Positions 16,626 to 24,744 of a stretch of DNA of 64,000 bases are shown here, piece by piece. The translations under genes and the position numbers were made by a program. The notes beneath the pieces are model-generated. The model had not been told where the DNA came from. It did not search any database and saw only the letters and a list, made by a program, of their open reading frames with translations. Numbering within the stretch: position 1 is the stretch's first letter; each line of letters starts with the position of its first letter. The DNA comes from Novosphingobium sp. ERN07 (GTDB lineage Bacteria; Pseudomonadota; Alphaproteobacteria; Sphingomonadales; Sphingomonadaceae): NCBI RefSeq assembly GCF_012641335.1, contig NZ_JABAID010000016.1, positions 1-64,000 of the forward strand, in the 5' to 3' direction.

Positions 16626-16641
16626 CCTGCAAATTTGCAGG
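16626..16641. promoter_or_regulatory. Perfect 16-bp palindrome between mmsA and lysR
   Basis: CCTGCAAATTTGCAGG reads identically on both strands. It sits 8-23 bases before the LysR start and about 85 bases before mmsA. The position is typical for a LysR autoregulatory and activator binding region. Assignment of the binding protein is inference. Confidence 0.6.
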
Positions 16642-16648
16642 TGAATTG

Positions 16649-17545
16649 ATGCAATCGACCGACTGGAACGATTTTCAGGCCTTCATCGCGGTGGCCCGCG
16701 CCGGGCAGCTTGCCCGTGCAGCGGCGGCAATGGGCGTGGATGCCACCACGATCGGCCGCCGCCTGCGCCGTCTGGAAACAAGAACCGGTGCCACCCTGTT
16801 CGAACAGACCCGCGAAGGGCAGGTGCTGACCGAAGCGGGCGAAGCCATGCTGGCCGAAGTGGAAGCGATGGATCAGGCCGCCAGCCGCATTGCCGAAAAC
16901 GCGGCGGGTGGTGGCGGAATCGCGGGAACGCTGCGCATCAGCTTGTCCGAAGGGCTGGGCAGCTGGATCGTCGCGCCTGCCTTGCGCGATTTCGTGGAGG
17001 CAAACCCACGACTTGTCGTGGACCTTGTGGCGTCGTCTGGCTTTCTCAGCCCGTCGAAGCGCGAGGCGGACCTGGCCGTCACACTTTCGCGTCCGCGCGC
17101 AGGGCCGGTGATTGCTGGAAAGCTCTCGGACTATGCGCTGCGCCTTTATGCCACGCGCGGCTATCTTTCGCAGAAGGGCGTGCCCGAACGCCCGGCCGAA
17201 CTGGCGCAAGGCCACCGGCTGGTGGGCTATATCCCCGATCTGCTCTATGCGCCCGAACTGCGCTATCTGGCGGAAATCGAACCCGATCTTGTCGCCAATG
17301 TCCGTTCATCCTCGATCATCGCGCAGCACAGGATGATCGCGGCGGGCGCAGGGATCGGCGTGTTGCCGTGCTTCATCGGTGATGCCGACAAATGGCTGGT
17401 GCCGGTGCTGCCAGACCAGCGCATAACCCGCTCGTTCTGGCTGGTGACGCACAAGGACACGCACAATCTGGCGCGGGTGCGAGCGTTCAAGGACTGGCTG
17501 ACGGCGCTGGTCGCGCGCGAGCGGGGGCGGCTGTTGCCAAGATAA
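16649..17545 (+). CDS. LysR-family transcriptional regulator, likely of mmsA operon
   Basis: 298 aa. The N-terminal winged helix-turn-helix (FQAFIAVARAGQLARAAAAMG then TIGRRLRRLETRTGATLFEQ) is followed by a periplasmic-binding-protein-like effector domain from about residue 90. It is divergent from mmsA. ATG 16649 is chosen because earlier starts would read through the palindrome and lack the conserved start of the HTH. Control of valine catabolism, with a pathway acyl-CoA or hydroxy acid as co-inducer, is inference. Confidence 0.9.
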   Translation: MQSTDWNDFQAFIAVARAGQLARAAAAMGVDATTIGRRLRRLETRTGATLFEQTREGQVLTEAGEAMLAEVEAMDQAASRIAENAAGGGGIAGTLRISLSEGLGSWIVAPALRDFVEANPRLVVDLVASSGFLSPSKREADLAVTLSRPRAGPVIAGKLSDYALRLYATRGYLSQKGVPERPAELAQGHRLVGYIPDLLYAPELRYLAEIEPDLVANVRSSSIIAQHRMIAAGAGIGVLPCFIGDADKWLVPVLPDQRITRSFWLVTHKDTHNLARVRAFKDWLTALVARERGRLLPR

Positions 17546-17560
17546 GATTTAAGTGAAACG

Positions 17561-17640
17561 CACCCCCGCGCAGGCGGGGGCCTCAGGCGGTTTACGATGG
17601 GCTGCGGAACAACGCCGAGCCCCCCCCTGCGCGGGGGCGC
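17561..17640. repeat. Composite intergenic inverted repeat, family A copy 3
   Basis: Left CACCCCCGCGCAGGCGGGGG plus CCTCAGGCGG and right CCCCCCCTGCGCGGGGGCGC, same plan as copies 1 and 2. It lies between the converging LysR and DUF3297 genes. Confidence 0.75.
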
Positions 17641-17658
17641 AAGGATGCGCTGTTTCGT

Positions 17659-17997
17659 TCAGGCCTTCGCCACCGGCGCGTCTTCACCCAAATCTTCGTA
17701 CCATGCCTCTACCGGACCGGTCAGTTTGATCGTCAAAGGATTGCCCTTGCGGTCCATCGTCTTGCCAGCCTGCACGCGCACCCAGCCTTCGGAAATGCAA
17801 TATTCCTCGACATTGTTGCGCACCACGCCCTTGAAGCGGATGCCCACGCCACGACGCAGCTTGTCCGCATCAAAGAACGGGCTGCGCGGGTGAATGGCAA
17901 GGTGATCGGGCGGCACGTCTGCGCCGGTACTGCCGACATCGGTGCTGGCAACAGGCGTTTCGGGCGCGGATTCGGGCTGGATGGTTTCGTCGGTCAT
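17659..17997 (-). CDS. DUF3297 family protein
   Basis: 112 aa. The C-terminal 70 residues carry the family pattern: HLAIHPRSPFFDADKLRRG, VGIRFKG, NNVEEYCISEGWVRV and KTMDRKGNPLTIKLTG. DUF3297 proteins are small, soluble and of unknown function, widespread in Proteobacteria. The N-terminal 35 residues are low-complexity and acidic. ATG 17997 starts with MTDET; the longer reading frame lacks support. Confidence 0.88.
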   Translation of the reverse strand: MTDETIQPESAPETPVASTDVGSTGADVPPDHLAIHPRSPFFDADKLRRGVGIRFKGVVRNNVEEYCISEGWVRVQAGKTMDRKGNPLTIKLTGPVEAWYEDLGEDAPVAKA

Positions 17998-18109
17998 GGC
18001 CAGCGCAAATATCTTGATTGCCCCACTTGTCAATCAAACCGACTCGTCGTAGAGGCGCGCCCCTGACTTCGGTCAGACGTCCGGCAGAGGTTTTCAGCCC
18101 TGCCCCGAC

Positions 18110-18184
18110 GGGCGCGTAGCTCAGCGGTAGAGCACACCCTTCACACGGGTGGGGTCACAGGTTCAATCCCTGTCGCGCCCACCA
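18110..18184 (+). tRNA. tRNA-Val (CAC)
   Basis: Cloverleaf drawn by eye: acceptor GGGCGCG pairs with CGCGCCC; the D arm is GCTCAGCGGTAGAGC; the anticodon stem CACCC/GGGTG has loop TTCACAC giving anticodon CAC; the T arm is ACAGG-TTCAATC-CCTGT. A73 and an encoded CCA are at 18181-18184. Confidence 0.95.
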
Positions 18185-18214
18185 TCTTTTCCCGAAAGTC
18201 CACGGAAAAGATGG
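18182..18214. other. Stem-loop starting in the tRNA CCA
   Basis: CCATCTTTTCC (18182-18192) and GGAAAAGATGG (18204-18214) are perfect 11-bp arms with an 11-base loop. The left arm begins at the CCA of tRNA-Val. No T run follows on either side. It may direct 3' processing of the tRNA precursor or end transcripts of the tRNA or of converging glmU. Confidence 0.55.
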
Positions 18215-18230
18215 CAGAGACGCAGGCCGA

Positions 18231-19592
18231 TCAGCCTTTCTTTTCGGCTTTCTTCTTTTTCATCGCATCGTGGAAGCGGTCTGCCCAGCCGGGTTTTACC
18301 AGTTGTTCGGCGCGGACCATGCGCAGTTCGCCGTCGCCCACATCGCGCGATACGGCGCTGCCTGCGGCGACGATGGCGTCGGCACCGATCTTGATGGGCG
18401 CGATGAGGGCGCTGTTCGACCCGATGAAAGCGCGTTCACCAATCACGGTCTTGTGCTTGAAATAGCCGTCGTAATTGCAGGTGATCGTGCCTGCGCCGAT
18501 GTTAGCGCCTGCACCCACGTCTGCATCACCCAGATAGGTCAGGTGGTTGGCCTTGGCTCCCTTGTGCAAAGTGGCATTCTTCACCTCGACGAAGTTGCCG
18601 ATCTTGGCCTTTTCTTCCAGCCGCGCGCCGGGACGCAGGCGGGCGTAAGGGCCAATCTGCACGCCTTCAGCCAGAGTTGCGCCTTCCAGATGGCTGAACG
18701 CATGGATGGTGACGTGATCGGCCACGGTAACGCCGGGGCCGAAGAACACGTTGGGTTCGACCAGCACATCGCGGCCCAAGACTGTATCCCATGCGAACCA
18801 AACGGTTTCGGGCGCGGTGAGCGTTGCACCGTCGGCCATTGCCTGCCCCCGGCGGCGTTGCTGCCAGCGGCCTTCGGCTTCCGCCAGTTCTGCGCGGGAG
18901 TTGATACCGGCGACTTCATCGGCATCGTCGGTCACCACCACAGCGCAAGTGCGGCCATCGGCAATGGCGATGTTCACCACATCGGGCAGGTAGTATTCGC
19001 CCTGCGCGTTGTCATTGCCCACGCGCGCGAGCAGGCCGAACAGGTCGGCGCTGCGCAGCGCCATCAGGCCGGAGTTGCAAATGCGGCACTGGCGCTCGAC
19101 CTCGGTCGCGTCCTTGTGCTCCACCATTTTGACGATACGGCCATCCAGCGCGATCACGCGGCCATACTGCAGCGCATCTGCAGGTTCAAAGCCCAGCACT
19201 ACGGCAGCGGGGCTGTCAGCATCGTGCAACCGCGCGATCATCGCCTGCATCGTGGCAGTGCGCACAAACGGCACGTCGCCATAGAGGATCAGCACGTCGC
19301 CATCGAAGCCTGCGAGCGCATCTTCGGCCTGCTGCACCGCGTGGGCAGTGCCGAGCTGAGGGTCTTGCACCGCAATCGTTGCGCTTTCCCCCAGCGCTTT
19401 TTCAAGCTGATCGCGCCCGTGGCCTGCCACCACCACCTGCCGCGTCGGCGCAAGATCGGCGGCGCTGGCCAGAAGGTGCATCAGCATCGGTCTGCCCGCA
19501 ATGGGATGGAGCACCTTGTGCAGGTCGCTCTTCATGCGGGTGCCTTTTCCGGCGGCGAGAACGATAATGGCGAGCGGGGTATTTTCAGTCAT
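18231..19592 (-). CDS. glmU: Bifunctional UDP-GlcNAc pyrophosphorylase / GlcN-1-P acetyltransferase
   Basis: 453 aa. The N-terminal uridyltransferase has LAAGKGTRMKSDLHKVLHPIAGRPM, LYGDVPF and the QLGTAHAV loop. The C-terminal half is a left-handed beta-helix of hexapeptide repeats with NFVEVKNATLHKGAKANHLTYLGDADVG and GTITCNYDGYFKHKT. It makes UDP-GlcNAc for peptidoglycan and LPS. ATG 19592 starts directly at the family N-terminus. It is divergent from gph with about 60 bases for both promoters. Confidence 0.97.
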   Translation of the reverse strand: MTENTPLAIIVLAAGKGTRMKSDLHKVLHPIAGRPMLMHLLASAADLAPTRQVVVAGHGRDQLEKALGESATIAVQDPQLGTAHAVQQAEDALAGFDGDVLILYGDVPFVRTATMQAMIARLHDADSPAAVVLGFEPADALQYGRVIALDGRIVKMVEHKDATEVERQCRICNSGLMALRSADLFGLLARVGNDNAQGEYYLPDVVNIAIADGRTCAVVVTDDADEVAGINSRAELAEAEGRWQQRRRGQAMADGATLTAPETVWFAWDTVLGRDVLVEPNVFFGPGVTVADHVTIHAFSHLEGATLAEGVQIGPYARLRPGARLEEKAKIGNFVEVKNATLHKGAKANHLTYLGDADVGAGANIGAGTITCNYDGYFKHKTVIGERAFIGSNSALIAPIKIGADAIVAAGSAVSRDVGDGELRMVRAEQLVKPGWADRFHDAMKKKKAEKKG

Positions 19593-19653
19593 GCCCGCAC
19601 CCTTGCCAGACAATTCTTGCGCTTTCCAGAACGCCGGGCCAGTTGCGCACATC

Positions 19654-20343
19654 ATGGCGGATTTTCCTTATACCATCGTCGGATTCGATCTCGACGGCAC
19701 CCTGCTCGATACCAGCCACGATCTCGGCGTGGCGCTCAACCATGCGCTGGCGCTGGCCGGGCGACCGCCAGTGCCGCTTACGGAGACGGCACGCCACGTT
19801 GGCGGCGGGGCGGCGCAAATGCTGCGGTCAGCGCTGATGGAATCGGGCGGGGTCGACGAAGATGCGTTCGATGGCCTGCAGGCCGAGCTGGTTGCGTTTT
19901 ATGCCCGAAACATCGCCCATCACACGAGGTTCTTTCCCGGCGGTGAAGCGATGCTCGATGCGCTGGACGCGCGCGGCGTGAAGATTGCCATCGCCACCAA
20001 CAAGAAGGAATCGTTGGCCGTTCGGCTGTTCGAGGAAATGGGCATCCTGCATCGCTTCGCCTGCGTGATCGGCGGCGACACACTTGGCCGCGACAGGGCA
20101 AAGCCGAAGCCTGACATGCTGCTTGAGATGGTGCGGCGTTGCGGCGGCGGCACGGCGGCGTTCGTCGGCGATACCACATTCGATATCGGTGCGGCGCGCG
20201 CGGCGGGCCTCTCGGTGGTTGCGGTGCGCTTTGGCTTCAACGATGTGCCTGCTGATAAACTTGGCGCGGATGCGGTGATCGACCATTTTGATGAACTGGG
20301 GCCCGCGCTCGAACGGCTCGCCAGTCTCGAACGAACCGCGTAA
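19654..20343 (+). CDS. gph: Phosphoglycolate phosphatase (HAD family)
   Basis: 229 aa. The HAD motif I is FDLDGTLLDTS, motif II is IATNKKE, and motif III/IV lies around RAKPKPDML and FVGDTTFDIGAARAAG. The cap domain lies between residues 20 and 85. Sequence and length fit Gph, which removes 2-phosphoglycolate, but a related HAD phosphatase cannot be excluded. ATG 19654 begins MADFPYTIVGFDLDG. It precedes pdxA by nine bases, so co-transcription is likely. Confidence 0.85.
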   Translation: MADFPYTIVGFDLDGTLLDTSHDLGVALNHALALAGRPPVPLTETARHVGGGAAQMLRSALMESGGVDEDAFDGLQAELVAFYARNIAHHTRFFPGGEAMLDALDARGVKIAIATNKKESLAVRLFEEMGILHRFACVIGGDTLGRDRAKPKPDMLLEMVRRCGGGTAAFVGDTTFDIGAARAAGLSVVAVRFGFNDVPADKLGADAVIDHFDELGPALERLASLERTA

Positions 20344-20352
20344 GGCTGTTTC

Positions 20353-21354
20353 ATGCAGCCCCCCCTTGCCCTTTCGATTGGCGATCCGGCCGGTGTCGGC
20401 CCGGAACTTGCAGCCGCCGCATGGGCGCTGAGCGATGCCGAAGGACTGCCGCCGTTCTTCGTCGTCGGATCAGCCCGCGTGGTTGAAGAAGCGGCCCGCA
20501 GGCGTGGCATCACCGTTCCGGTCTGCACCGTGAAGACGCCGGATGAAGTGGCCGACTGCTTTGCCGGATCACTCCCTGTGCTTGATCTGGCAGACCTGCC
20601 CTACACGCCGGGCGAACCCGATGATGCGGGCGCGGAACTGGCGCTGAATGCGCTGGCCACGGCTACGGGTCTTGTCCGTTCAGGAGCGGCATCCGCACTG
20701 GTCACCGGCCCGATTGCCAAAAGCCGCCTTGCCCGCGTGGGCTTCACCCATCCGGGGCAGACCGAATTTGTTGCGGAGGCCTGCGGCATCGCGCCCGAAA
20801 ACGCCGTGATGATGCTGGCGGGGCCGAGCCTGCGCGTCGTGCCGATAACGGTTCACGTGTCGCTGCGGTCCGTGCCGGACCTGCTGACCGCAGACCTGAT
20901 CCGCAGCCGCGCCGCAATCACCGCCGCCGCACTCGCCCGCGATTACGGGATTGCGCGCCCGCGTCTGGCGGTTGCGGGCCTCAATCCCCATGCGGGAGAG
21001 GATGGACGCATGGGCAGCGAGGACATGGCCGTTGTCGCACCAGCCATCGCTGCCTTGCGCGATGCTGGAATCGACGCTTTCGGCCCGCTACCGCCCGACA
21101 CCATGTTCCACGCCGAAGCGCGCGAGGGCTATGATGTGGCCATATGCATGTATCACGATCAGGCGCTGATCCCGTTGAAGGCGCTTGATTTCGATGCAGG
21201 CGTCAATGTCACGCTCGGCCTGCCCATCGTGCGCACATCGCCCGATCACGGCACCGCTTTCGGCATTGCCGGCACCGGCACGGCGCGCGTCGGCCCGACC
21301 ATCGCCGCCCTGCGCATGGCAGGCCAATGCGCCGCACGAAGGGCAACCGCATGA
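20353..21354 (+). CDS. pdxA: 4-hydroxythreonine-4-phosphate dehydrogenase
   Basis: 333 aa, the pyridoxal phosphate synthesis enzyme. Visible are SIGDPAGVGPELA, LVTGPIAKSRLARVGFTHPGQTEF, the metal-binding His positions (GFTHPGQ, HVSLRSVPD, MFHAEAREGYD) and MYHDQALIPLKAL. The C-terminus has the family GLPIVRTSPDHGTAFGIAG. It overlaps rsmA by ATGA, a gene pair conserved in many Proteobacteria. Confidence 0.97.
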   Translation: MQPPLALSIGDPAGVGPELAAAAWALSDAEGLPPFFVVGSARVVEEAARRRGITVPVCTVKTPDEVADCFAGSLPVLDLADLPYTPGEPDDAGAELALNALATATGLVRSGAASALVTGPIAKSRLARVGFTHPGQTEFVAEACGIAPENAVMMLAGPSLRVVPITVHVSLRSVPDLLTADLIRSRAAITAAALARDYGIARPRLAVAGLNPHAGEDGRMGSEDMAVVAPAIAALRDAGIDAFGPLPPDTMFHAEAREGYDVAICMYHDQALIPLKALDFDAGVNVTLGLPIVRTSPDHGTAFGIAGTGTARVGPTIAALRMAGQCAARRATA

Positions 21355-22181
21355 CCGACCTTCCCGATCTGCCGCCCTTGCGCGATGTCGTGAACCGCCA
21401 CGGCCTTTTCGCCACCAAGGCGCTGGGGCAGAATTTCCTGTTCGACGAACATCTGCTGGATCGCATCGCGCGCGTGCCGGGCAAGCTGAAGGGCGAAAAC
21501 GTTTTGGAAGTCGGCCCCGGCCCCGGCGGTCTGACGCGCGCCCTGCTGCGCGCCGGAGCGAACGTCACCGCGATCGAAATGGACAAGCGCTGCCTGCCCG
21601 CGCTGGCCGAACTTGGCGAAGCTTTCCCCGGCCAGTTGACCGTAATCGAGGGCGACGCGACCAAAATCGCACCCGACACCTTGTTCGAAGGCCCGTGGCA
21701 CGTTGCCGCGAACCTGCCCTACAACGTTGGCACGCAACTGTTTACCGGCTGGCTATCGGGGCAGGACTGGCCGCCGCAGTGGAAATCGCTGACGCTGATG
21801 TTCCAGTTGGAAGTGGCCGAACGCATCGTCGCGCAACCGGGCACCGATGCCTATGGCCGCCTTGCCGTGCTGGCGCAGTGGCGCAGCACCCCGCGCATCG
21901 CGATGAAGGTCCACCGCAGCGCCTTCACCCCGCCGCCCAAAGTCATGTCGGCCATCATCCATGTCGAACCCGGCACAATGCCAGAAGGCGTTTCGGCACG
22001 GATGCTTGAGCGGGTGACCGAGGCCGCGTTTGGCCAGCGGCGCAAGATGCTGCGCCAATCGCTGAAGGGGTTGCCGGGCGCGCTCGATGCTCTGGACGTG
22101 TTGGGAATAGACCCGCAGCGCCGGGCCGAAACGCTGAGCGTGGAAGAGTTCGTCAGCATCGCGCGGGTGCTGACGAAGTAG
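21351..22181 (+). CDS. rsmA: 16S rRNA (adenine1518-N6/adenine1519-N6) dimethyltransferase
   Basis: 276 aa (KsgA). The SAM-binding VLEVGPGPGGLTRALL, AIEMDKRC and catalytic NLPYNVG motifs are present. The N-terminal KALGQNFLFDEHLLDRIA is the family start. The C-terminal domain contains FTPPPKVMSAIIHVEP and FGQRRKMLRQSLK. It methylates two adenines of helix 45 in 16S rRNA late in 30S assembly. Start ATG 21351 overlaps the pdxA stop. Confidence 0.97.
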   Translation: MTDLPDLPPLRDVVNRHGLFATKALGQNFLFDEHLLDRIARVPGKLKGENVLEVGPGPGGLTRALLRAGANVTAIEMDKRCLPALAELGEAFPGQLTVIEGDATKIAPDTLFEGPWHVAANLPYNVGTQLFTGWLSGQDWPPQWKSLTLMFQLEVAERIVAQPGTDAYGRLAVLAQWRSTPRIAMKVHRSAFTPPPKVMSAIIHVEPGTMPEGVSARMLERVTEAAFGQRRKMLRQSLKGLPGALDALDVLGIDPQRRAETLSVEEFVSIARVLTK

Positions 22182-22394
22182 CTATTTGCCGTCTTCGGCA
22201 AGCGTATAGGCCACAACCGCGTTGGCATGGCCGTGACCCATACCGTGCTGTTCTTTCAGCATTGCAACCAGTTCCATATGCTTGGCGGGCAAGGCAGCGC
22301 GCACCAGCGCCTGCCATTCGGCTATCGGTTTGCCATACTTCTTCTCGATAGACGGAAAGTAGGACGCAGGGCCTTTGGTTGCTGGGTCGGTCAT
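22182..22394 (-). CDS. DUF4287 domain protein
   Basis: 70 aa. The pattern ASYFPSIEKKYGKPIAEWQAL, then KHMELVAMLKEQHGMGHGHANAVVAY, is that of DUF4287, a small helical domain often found with DUF5655 and of unknown function. It is downstream of glcB on the same strand. Its ATG and leader are inside a near-perfect inverted repeat (22380-22424), and the only ribosome-site-like run (CGGG) is in the hairpin loop, which suggests structure-controlled translation. It ends next to rsmA, converging. Confidence 0.8.
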   Translation of the reverse strand: MTDPATKGPASYFPSIEKKYGKPIAEWQALVRAALPAKHMELVAMLKEQHGMGHGHANAVVAYTLAEDGK

Positions 22395-22424
22395 GACCCG
22401 AAAGTCATCATGACCGACCCAGCA
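22380..22424. promoter_or_regulatory. Long inverted repeat covering the DUF4287 start codon
   Basis: A 17-base arm at 22380-22396 (TGCTGGGTCGGTCATGA) is perfectly mirrored at 22408-22424, with an 11-base spacer. In minus-strand RNA the second arm holds the start AUG (22394-22392). The hairpin lies just after the glcB stop. No T run follows, so a role at the translational level or as a 3' end protector of glcB mRNA fits better than intrinsic termination. Confidence 0.65.
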
Positions 22425-22437
22425 TTGTCAACGCCGA

Positions 22438-24567
22438 TCAGGCCAACTCAGCCACTTTCGCCATCGCGGCCTTCTTCTTCAACCGCCACGCATGAAGCAG
22501 CGGCTCGGTATAGCCGTTCGGCTGCTCCACCCCGTTGAACACCAGATCGCAGGCCGCGCGGAAGGCAAAGCTTTCTTCCCAGCGCCCCGCCATCGGTTCA
22601 TAAAGCGGATCGTCGGCATTCTGCGCATCGACCTTGGCCGCCATACGCTTCAGGCTGTCCATCACTTGTTCACTGGTGGCAACGCCGTGCAGCAGCCAGT
22701 TGGCCATATGTTGGCTGGAAATGCGCAACGTGGCGCGATCTTCCATCAGGCCCACATCGTTGATATCGGGCACCTTGGAACAGCCCACACCCTGATCGAT
22801 CCAGCGCACGACATAGCCCAGCAACCCTTGCGCATTGTTGTCCAATTCCTCGCGCACTTCGTCTTCCGACCAGTTCGCGCCGTCTGCCAGCGGGATCGCC
22901 AGCAGCGCATCGAGGCCCGGTACCGGTTCCTTCGCAATGTCATCGCGAAGGGCGAAGACCGGTACCTGATGATAGTGCATTGCATGCAGCGTGGCGGCGG
23001 TGGGTGATGGCACCCAAGCCGTGTTCGCGCCCGTGCGCGGGTGGCCGACCTTCTGCTCCATCATGTCGCGCATCATGTCCGGCGCGGCCCACATGCCCTT
23101 GCCGATCTGCGCCTTGCCCGACAGGCCCTGCTTCAGCCCGATGCAGACATTGCGCTTTTCATAAGCGGCGATCCAGCCCGAGCCTTTGATCGCGCCCTTG
23201 CGGATCATCGGGCCCGCCTGCATCGAGGTGTGGATTTCATCCCCTGTCCGGTCAAGGAAGCCTGTGTTGATAAAGACCACGCGATCCTTCACCGCCGCGA
23301 TGCAGGTGGCGAGGTTGGCCGAGGTGCGACGCTCTTCGTCCATCACACCCACCTTTACGGTGTGGCGCGCAAGACCCAGCAGATCTTCCACCGCATCGAA
23401 CAGGTCGTTAGTGAAAGCGCACTCTTCTGGCCCGTGCATCTTGGGCTTCACGATATAAACGCTGCCCGCCCTGCTGTTGCGATGGCGGCCCAGCCCCTTC
23501 AGATCGAACATGGCGATGGCACTGGTGATCACCGCGTCCATGATGCCTTCGGGCACTTCGCTACCATCAGGCAGCAGGATCGCAGGGTTGGTCATCAGAT
23601 GGCCGACATTGCGCACGAACAACAGGCTACGCCCCGGCAGGACCATTGCCTCGCCGCTGATCGACGTCCATTCGCAGTCGCCCTCCAACGTGCGGGTCAG
23701 CGTCTTGCCGCCCTTCTGGAAGCTCGCCTCCAGATCGCCGCGCATCAGACCCAGCCAGTTGCGATAGGCAACAAGCTTGTCTTCGGCATCAACCGCCGCA
23801 ACCGAATCCTCAAGATCGACGATGGTCGTCAGCGCGGCTTCCATCACGATGTCGGAAATGCCTGCCTTGTCGTCAGCACCCACCGGCGTCGAACGGTCGA
23901 TCACGATCTCGACATGAAGGCCATTGTTGATCAGCAGCAGCCCGCCTGCCTTGCGACCCACCAGTTGCGCCGCATCAGCCAGCGGCGGATCGCCCGCACC
24001 GTCCCAGTCGGCCCAGCTACCGGTCGAAAGCGGGAACCTAGCGTCAAGGAACGCGCGGCCTGCCGCAACGACCGCGCTGCCGCGCACCTTGTCATAGCCG
24101 CCCGGCTTGGCAGGCGCAGCGTCCAGCGCATCGGTGCCATACCATGCGTCATAAAGGCTGCCCCAGCGCGCATTGGCGGCGTTCAACACAAAGCGGTCAT
24201 TTAGAACTGGCACGACAAGTTGCGGCCCGGCCATCGTCGCAATTTCGGGATCTACGTTTTCCGTCCCGATCAGGAAATCGGCAGGTTCGGGCACAAGATA
24301 GCCGGTTTCAGTCAGGAACGCGCGATAGGCCACCGCATCAAGAGGTTTGCCACGCCGTTCACGGTGCCATGCGTCGATCTGCGCCTGCAACGCATCGCGC
24401 TTGGCCAGAAGCGCGCGGTTTACCGGAGCGAAACGGCCCACCAGCGTGGCAAAGCCCTGCCAGAAGGCTTCGCGTTCAAGGCCCAGCGGCACCAGAACTT
24501 CGCTGTCAATGAAAGTGGCGAGGGCTGCGTCAACTCGCAGGCCATTGCGCTCGATACGTTCGCTCAT
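22438..24567 (-). CDS. glcB: Malate synthase G
   Basis: 709 aa, condensing glyoxylate with acetyl-CoA to malate. The long single-chain form is indicated by length and by motifs in order: the N-terminal alpha clasp (residues 1-90), LLINNGLHVEIVIDRSTPVG, ALTTIVDLEDSVAAVDAEDK, the catalytic region RNSRAGSVYIVKPKMHGPEE, VGVMDEERRTSANL with the active Arg, INTGFLDRTGDEIHTSMQAG and the C-terminal Asp domain GCSKVPDINDVGLMEDRATLRISSQHMANWL. Isocitrate lyase is not in the window. Start 24567 (MSERIERNG) is chosen; ATGs at 24582 and 24576 are alternatives. Confidence 0.97.
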   Translation of the reverse strand: MSERIERNGLRVDAALATFIDSEVLVPLGLEREAFWQGFATLVGRFAPVNRALLAKRDALQAQIDAWHRERRGKPLDAVAYRAFLTETGYLVPEPADFLIGTENVDPEIATMAGPQLVVPVLNDRFVLNAANARWGSLYDAWYGTDALDAAPAKPGGYDKVRGSAVVAAGRAFLDARFPLSTGSWADWDGAGDPPLADAAQLVGRKAGGLLLINNGLHVEIVIDRSTPVGADDKAGISDIVMEAALTTIVDLEDSVAAVDAEDKLVAYRNWLGLMRGDLEASFQKGGKTLTRTLEGDCEWTSISGEAMVLPGRSLLFVRNVGHLMTNPAILLPDGSEVPEGIMDAVITSAIAMFDLKGLGRHRNSRAGSVYIVKPKMHGPEECAFTNDLFDAVEDLLGLARHTVKVGVMDEERRTSANLATCIAAVKDRVVFINTGFLDRTGDEIHTSMQAGPMIRKGAIKGSGWIAAYEKRNVCIGLKQGLSGKAQIGKGMWAAPDMMRDMMEQKVGHPRTGANTAWVPSPTAATLHAMHYHQVPVFALRDDIAKEPVPGLDALLAIPLADGANWSEDEVREELDNNAQGLLGYVVRWIDQGVGCSKVPDINDVGLMEDRATLRISSQHMANWLLHGVATSEQVMDSLKRMAAKVDAQNADDPLYEPMAGRWEESFAFRAACDLVFNGVEQPNGYTEPLLHAWRLKKKAAMAKVAELA

Positions 24568-24744
24568 AATTCCCATGTCCATACGCTCGCATAAACTGCG
24601 CCGACGGACAAACCCGCCTGCGCCGAATCCGATGAACCTGGGGAGGAACGTCCCAGCCTATGCCCGCTTTGAACAAGCTTGGCAACAATACGAAAGTCTT
24701 GAGGGGGTTCACCCGACAGGTTCAACCCGCTACGCTGGTTGCAG

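Noticed and set aside
24583..24744. Possible riboswitch or RNase P-like segment (GGGGAGGAACGTCCCAG) between glcB and the M20 gene
   Set aside because: Only one short stem can be drawn; no conserved riboswitch core or RNase P helices recognised.
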